Source: Bacteroidales bacterium (GTDB lineage Bacteria > Bacteroidota > Bacteroidia > Bacteroidales > UBA10428). From it: a stretch of 9,632 nucleotides of DNA. Position 1 is the first letter of the stretch. Every line of letters begins with the position of its first letter. The position numbers and the translations under genes were made by a program. Of the stretch, positions 8,366-9,632 are shown in pieces. The notes under the pieces are model-generated. The model was not told the origin of the DNA. It ran no database searches and saw only the letters and a list, made by a program, of their open reading frames with translations. Location: contig DNTK01000577.1 in assembly GCA_003508755.1 (NCBI GenBank), forward strand, positions 1-9,632. Reading direction: 5' to 3'.

Positions 8366-8428
8366 AAAAGCATAAACACAGATTTTTAACATGCTTTATT
8401 CGCCATGCTATTCCTTTTAAAAGCATAA
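8366..8428. repeat. 10-bp direct repeat AAAAGCATAA, two copies
   Basis: AAAAGCATAA occurs at 8366-8375 and again at 8419-8428, with starts 53 bp apart (about five helical turns, so the same DNA face). A related inverted version, TTATGC inside TTTTTATGCTATT, occurs at 8494-8499. The second copy forms one arm of the inverted repeat at 8419-8437. Repeated binding half-sites are one explanation; low complexity is another. Confidence 0.4.
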
Positions 8429-8503
8429 TAAGCTTTTGCTGTTGCTATTGTTCACCATTTAATTAACCGCGTATACTGCTGTGCTTCTGGTTTTTATGCT
8501 ATT
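8405..8503. repeat. Three copies of TGCTATT in the divergent region
   Basis: TGCTATT occurs at 8406-8412, 8443-8449 and 8497-8503, the first and third in the longer form ATGCTATT (8405-8412, 8496-8503). A looser relative, CATGCTTTATTC, lies just before the first copy at 8390-8401. Spacings between starts are 37 and 54 bp. Three copies of a heptamer within 100 bp are suggestive of regulator sites, although the region is AT-rich. Confidence 0.35.
8419..8437. repeat. 6-7-6 inverted repeat AAAAGC / GCTTTT
   Basis: AAAAGC (8419-8424) and GCTTTT (8432-8437) are exact reverse complements with spacer ATAATAA. The left arm overlaps the second AAAAGCATAA direct repeat. It is followed on the + strand by GCTGTTGC rather than a T-tract, so it looks more like a DNA-level dyad than a terminator. 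Confidence 0.35.
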
Positions 8504-8511
8504 AAAAAGCC
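8489..8511. repeat. AT-rich inverted repeat TTTTTA / TAAAAA
   Basis: TTTTTA (8491-8496) and TAAAAA (8503-8508) flank the loop TGCTAT. GG (8489-8490) can pair with CC (8510-8511) if G8509 is bulged, giving a hairpin of up to eight pairs. The loop is the third TGCTATT copy. No run of T follows directly, so a terminator call is not supported. Confidence 0.35.
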
Positions 8512-8642
8512 TGTTTGAGTGTTTTTAAGTAGTGTATTATTTCGTTGGCGAGCTTTTGTGAGGTCTTTTATTATGTGAATCGTTTAGAGGGTATGTACTT
8601 TAGTACCGTTAACTAATTTCATTCACTAAAACCAATACTATT

Positions 8643-9524
8643 ATGAAGAAATTTTACTCCCTGGGTCTTATCCTAACAGGCCTGTTTTTTTTAAGTGCTC
8701 TAAACACATTCTCACAGGAAATGGTTGTGGGAGGTGATATGGAAAATGCTGATAGCTGGACAATTGTTGATTTAGCTGCTGGCGACGGACACACCGAAAC
8801 TTTTGGATATACCGATTACACACCAACCGACGGCTCCGGTGGTTGCTTAAGTATGTCGGGAGCTGGTAACTGGGGCAATGCAGCAGTTTGTCAGCAAATT
8901 ACTCTTCAGCGAGGGGTAGATTACAAGCTTTCAATGCTGGTAAGAACGATTGACCTGGTTCCGGAATCAACATGGGCAGAAGTGGTTATTACCGATGATA
9001 TTCCTGCTGATGATGGATATATAACCGGATTCCCACTCAATATGGCATTAAACTCCTGGGATTGCATTGATGTTACTGAAGTTGATGGCGATTTTGCTGA
9101 GAACAGCTGTGATGCAAAACTTACTAACCATAATGAAGATCCCAATGTTATCGACGTTCTTAATTTTGCCGGTGAAGGTGATACCACTATTGTGCTGGTA
9201 TTAAAAGCAGGAGGTGGTGCTGCCTATAACATTCTTTTCGATAATGTTTCCCTGATGACTATGGGAAGCTCAATTGCAACCAAAGAAATCACCAACATTG
9301 AGGTGTATCCTACTCAGTTGGCAAACGATTTGAACATTGAACTGGCAACTTCTATTAAAGAAGTAAGAATTATTAATCTTCTTGGTCAGACCACCAACAC
9401 ATTCGGCGATCTAAACAGCACCAAAGTGACCCTGAATGTTTCCGATCTGAACGCCGGGGTTTATTACATCATGGTTACAGACGAAAATAATGAAATCGGA
9501 ACCGCAAAAGTAATTAAATTATAA
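8643..9524 (+). CDS. Secreted carbohydrate-binding-like protein with C-terminal T9SS type A sorting domain
   Basis: This 293-residue protein has a signal peptide (MKKFYSLGLILTGLFFLSAL), with probable cleavage in NTFSQE near residue 24. Residues about 25-206 resemble a CBM4/9-like jelly roll: an opening GGDMENADSWTI (30-41), then CLSMSGAGNWGNAAVCQQITLQRGVDYKLSMLVR (68-101), and a closing ILFDNVSL (197-204). Cys68, 83, 141 and 156 could form two disulfides after export. Residues about 216-293 form a Por/T9SS type A domain: IEVYPTQLANDLNIE in place of the usual YPNP motif, VRIINLLGQ (241-249), LNVSDLNAGVYYIMV (264-278) and a terminal KVIKL. T9SS cargo of this kind crosses the outer membrane and is released or attached to the surface. 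No catalytic domain is present. Its place beside the hydrolases suggests a glycan-binding helper. The T9SS domain is clear; the CBM assignment rests on general pattern and the ligand is unknown. Confidence 0.82.
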   Translation: MKKFYSLGLILTGLFFLSALNTFSQEMVVGGDMENADSWTIVDLAAGDGHTETFGYTDYTPTDGSGGCLSMSGAGNWGNAAVCQQITLQRGVDYKLSMLVRTIDLVPESTWAEVVITDDIPADDGYITGFPLNMALNSWDCIDVTEVDGDFAENSCDAKLTNHNEDPNVIDVLNFAGEGDTTIVLVLKAGGGAAYNILFDNVSLMTMGSSIATKEITNIEVYPTQLANDLNIELATSIKEVRIINLLGQTTNTFGDLNSTKVTLNVSDLNAGVYYIMVTDENNEIGTAKVIKL

Positions 9525-9557
9525 GGGTAAGGGTTAATAAAGCTTTTCGGTTTATGT

Positions 9558-9581
9558 CTCCCTGCACTTCGGTGCAGGGAG
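9558..9581. terminator. Stable hairpin with UUCG tetraloop after the T9SS protein gene
   Basis: A perfect 10-bp GC-rich stem, CTCCCTGCAC (9558-9567) and GTGCAGGGAG (9572-9581), encloses TTCG; the C-UUCG-G closing gives an unusually stable loop. It starts 33 bp after the stop codon at 9522-9524, the position expected of a transcript end. Only a short ATTT follows, so it is an imperfect intrinsic terminator; it could also protect the 3' end or serve a convergent gene beyond the window. Confidence 0.6.
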
Positions 9582-9588
9582 CTATTTG

Positions 9589-9632
9589 CCCACCCACCCA
9601 CCAGATCAATGACCATACCATCCCATCCATCC
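9589..9632. repeat. C-rich simple tetranucleotide repeat at window edge
   Basis: CCCA is repeated three times followed by CC (9589-9602), then after a short interruption come CCAT-type units (9612-9632) running to the window end. Composition differs sharply from the AT-rich surroundings. The minus strand carries GG followed by three GGG runs with single-T spacers, a possible G-quadruplex. No coding frame is evident in 9525-9632. Confidence 0.5.

Larger units (their letters stand above)
8251..8642. promoter_or_regulatory. Divergent non-coding region between the GH30-GH3 operon and the T9SS protein gene
   Basis: These 392 bp are strongly AT-rich and hold no convincing coding frame on either strand. 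They must contain the promoters for the leftward GH30-GH3 pair and probably the rightward secreted-protein gene. I found no clean Bacteroidota promoter (TTTG about 19-20 bp ahead of TAnnTTTG) on either strand; only partial matches exist. Several inverted and direct repeats lie at 8331-8508 and are listed separately. The 130 bp nearest the rightward gene contain no notable repeat. Confidence 0.65.

Noticed and set aside
8596..8603. TACTTTAG as a -7 promoter element for the T9SS protein gene
   Set aside because: A near match 40 bp before the start codon, but no matching -33 element at a suitable distance, so it is not distinguishable from AT-rich background.
1..9632. Mobile elements, CRISPR arrays, tRNA/rRNA genes or phage genes
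   Set aside because: No transposase, integrase, terminal inverted repeats with target duplication, regularly spaced repeats, or structured RNA gene sequence was seen on reading both strands.

Overview
This window is part of a polysaccharide utilization locus (PUL) from a member of the Bacteroidota. The evidence is a SusC/SusD outer-membrane pair, a lipoprotein signal of the C-x-D-D type, a giant Reg_prop/Y_Y_Y sensor-regulator, the absence of clear Shine-Dalgarno sequences, and a protein ending in a type IX secretion (T9SS) sorting domain. The T9SS tail and the moderately AT-rich sequence suggest an environmental or marine lineage (Flavobacteriia or Marinilabiliales-like) rather than a gut Bacteroides, but the lineage is inferred and cannot be settled here.

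Layout. 1-80: the last 25 codons of a SusC-like TonB-dependent transporter. 104-1708: a complete SusD-like glycan-binding lipoprotein, 23 bp downstream and followed by a strong intrinsic terminator. 1813-4791: a membrane-spanning one-component regulator on the + strand. 8250-4854: a minus-strand pair, a GH30 glycosidase followed by a GH3 beta-glucosidase/exo-beta-glucanase, convergent with the regulator. 8251-8642: a 392-bp non-coding divergent region with several inverted and direct repeats. 8643-9524: a small secreted protein with a carbohydrate-binding-like beta-sandwich and a T9SS tail, followed by a UUCG-loop hairpin and a C-rich simple repeat at the window edge.

How the parts fit. SusD and SusC would capture and import a beta-glucan or its fragments. 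GH30 (best guess subfamily 3, endo-beta-1,6-glucanase) and GH3 (barley exohydrolase type) would cut it to glucose, probably in the periplasm, since neither has a lipobox or a T9SS tail. The regulator would sense an oligosaccharide in the periplasm with two seven-bladed propellers and act on DNA through a cytoplasmic LuxR-type helix-turn-helix, with no phosphorelay. The T9SS-exported protein may take the place of a SusE/SGBP surface glycan-binding protein. The most likely substrate is a beta-1,6-linked or beta-1,6-branched beta-glucan (pustulan-like fungal glucan or laminarin); this rests on family membership only.

Most of the window is a recognisable PUL. The less ordinary elements are the kinase-less 14-blade regulator, the binding-only T9SS protein, the repeats in the divergent promoter region, and the apparent lack of a surface-anchored hydrolase.
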